Assembly: GCA_938046705.1 (NCBI GenBank)
Contig: CALIWP010000394.1
Coordinates: 1 to 6,350 of the forward strand
Direction of reading: 5' to 3'
Origin: an uncultured Campylobacter sp.
GTDB lineage: Bacteria > Campylobacterota > Campylobacteria > Campylobacterales > Campylobacteraceae
DNA length: 6,350 nt
Shown here: positions 5,453 through 6,350 of the stretch, piece after piece
How positions within the stretch are numbered: position 1 is the stretch's first letter
How the letters are laid out: every line of letters starts with the position of its first letter
Translations under genes and position numbers: made by a program
Notes under the pieces: model-generated
Databases searched by the model: none
What the model was told of the DNA's origin: nothing
What the model saw: the letters and a program-made list of their open reading frames with translations, nothing else

Positions 5453-6350
5453 TTATATGCCTAGCTGCGTGAAAATGATCGAAAACAGCGCATCCACCAT
5501 GATTACGCCAAATATCGCATTTACCACGCTCACGGTCGTATATGTGCCCACGCTTTGGGTGTTTCCGCCGATCTGAAAGCCTCTCATGCAGCCGATAAAC
5601 GCAATCACGATGCCAAAAAACGGAGCCTTAAAAAGCCCGACGTAAAGGTGCTTTATGTCCACCTCTTGGCCAAACCTCGCTAGATAGCTATCAAAGCTGA
5701 TGTTTAGGTAGTTTTCCATCACGACCATCTCGCCTAGTATCCCCGCCACGTCGGCTAAAAACACGATAAGAGGCATGGCTATGATGAGAGCTATTACGCG
5801 CGGCAGAACGAGAAATTTAAACGGATCAAAGCCCATTGTTTTCATCGCGTCGATCTCTTCGGTGATTTTCATAACGCCGATTTGCGCGGTAAAGCTTGAC
5901 GCCAGGCGCCCCGCCACGATGATAGCGGCGATGAGCGGAGCTATCTCGCGCAGGGTCAAAAGCCCCATCATCTCGACGATTATTATCGTAGCGCCAAAAC
6001 TCTCGAGCAAATTTGAGCCCTGATATGCCAGCACGATGCCGATGAGAAAAGAGGTGAGGCACACGATAAAAACCGACTTTATACCCGCATCTTCAAAATA
6101 AGCCAAAATTTCCTTTACGCGGATATTTTTTAACATAAATATCTTGCTAAATTTGACCAAAAACTCGCCCATGAAATTTAAAAACGCGCAAAATCCCGCA
6201 AAAAACGCGGTCAAATTTTTGCCGATTTGAGAGAACGGATTTTCATGAGGTTTGGAGTTTATGATCTGCTTTATTTTGGGATTTATTTCGCTATTTATCG
6301 AGGTAAAAATCTTTTGCGCGTGCGGGTTTAAATTTACGAGTTCGTACTCT
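5453..6350 (-). CDS. mlaE: MlaE-family lipid ABC permease with N-terminal STAS domain (5' end outside window)
   Basis: The frame is open from the right edge to TAA (5455-5453), giving 298 visible residues. The first visible segment, ELVNLNPHAQKIF, reads like the last strand and helix of a STAS (anti-sigma-antagonist-like) domain. A linker follows, then the MlaE permease domain from about visible residue 46 to the end. This carries an amphipathic N-terminal helix, about five membrane helices, and the family signature AGRLASSFTAQIGVMKITEE (visible 146-165) followed by DAMKTMGFDPFKFLVLPR (visible 167-184), the coupling region that contacts the ATPase. A TTG at 6214 could be read as a start, but coding sequence continues upstream of it without a stop, so the true start is beyond 6350. 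The C. jejuni relative is iamB (Cj1646), which I recall as about 370 residues; that would leave about 70 residues missing here. A fused STAS domain would replace the separate MlaB of E. coli. Confidence 0.93.
   Translation of the reverse strand, partial: EYELVNLNPHAQKIFTSINSEINPKIKQIINSKPHENPFSQIGKNLTAFFAGFCAFLNFMGEFLVKFSKIFMLKNIRVKEILAYFEDAGIKSVFIVCLTSFLIGIVLAYQGSNLLESFGATIIIVEMMGLLTLREIAPLIAAIIVAGRLASSFTAQIGVMKITEEIDAMKTMGFDPFKFLVLPRVIALIIAMPLIVFLADVAGILGEMVVMENYLNISFDSYLARFGQEVDIKHLYVGLFKAPFFGIVIAFIGCMRGFQIGGNTQSVGTYTTVSVVNAIFGVIMVDALFSIIFTQLGI

Noticed and set aside
5826..6062. Minus-strand frame of 78 codons inside mlaE
   Set aside because: It is an Arg/His-rich out-of-frame reading of the conserved MlaE signature region.

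Overview
The window most likely comes from a Campylobacter-type epsilonproteobacterium (Campylobacterota). The base composition is mid-range by eye, which fits the higher-GC oral or enteric species (C. showae, C. rectus or C. curvus type) better than C. jejuni. Three things point this way: the MlaE/MlaF pair matches the C. jejuni invasion-associated genes iamB/iamA, a ddl-ruvA pair sits next to a small Phd-like protein and an alpha/beta hydrolase, and the word AAATTT is extremely frequent. The genus is an inference from recalled gene order and sequence style, not from a search.

All eight supported genes lie on the minus strand, so transcription runs from right to left. From the right edge: mlaE (lipid ABC permease with the end of an N-terminal STAS domain; its 5' end is outside the window), mlaF (ATPase), mlaD (MCE-domain protein), a PqiC/YmbA-like auxiliary lipoprotein, ruvA (Holliday junction protein) and ddl (D-alanine--D-alanine ligase). 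Junctions are 0, -11, -4, +28 and +13 bases, so the six genes read as one transcription unit. A 352-base intergenic gap follows. It holds a weak terminator-like hairpin after ddl, a possible gene remnant on the plus strand, and a promoter with repeat elements for the next unit. That unit is a 76-residue Phd/YefM-type antitoxin homologue whose stop overlaps the start of an alpha/beta hydrolase (TAATG). The hydrolase has a long acidic C-terminal tail and runs off the left edge.

The four right-hand genes encode the inner-membrane ATPase/permease core, the membrane-anchored MCE substrate-binding subunit and a lipoprotein of a phospholipid trafficking system between the inner and outer membranes. 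No mlaC or separate mlaB is seen; a STAS domain fused to the permease probably replaces mlaB, and the lipoprotein makes the system a Mla/Pqi hybrid. RuvA (recombination) and Ddl (peptidoglycan precursor) are housekeeping genes carried in the same run.

Most of the window is ordinary core genome. The points most worth a second look are the antitoxin homologue without a recognisable toxin, coupled to a hydrolase; the hydrolase's disordered-looking tail; the repeat cluster over the antitoxin promoter; and the strong AAATTT word bias. No tRNA, rRNA, CRISPR array, insertion sequence or phage gene was seen.
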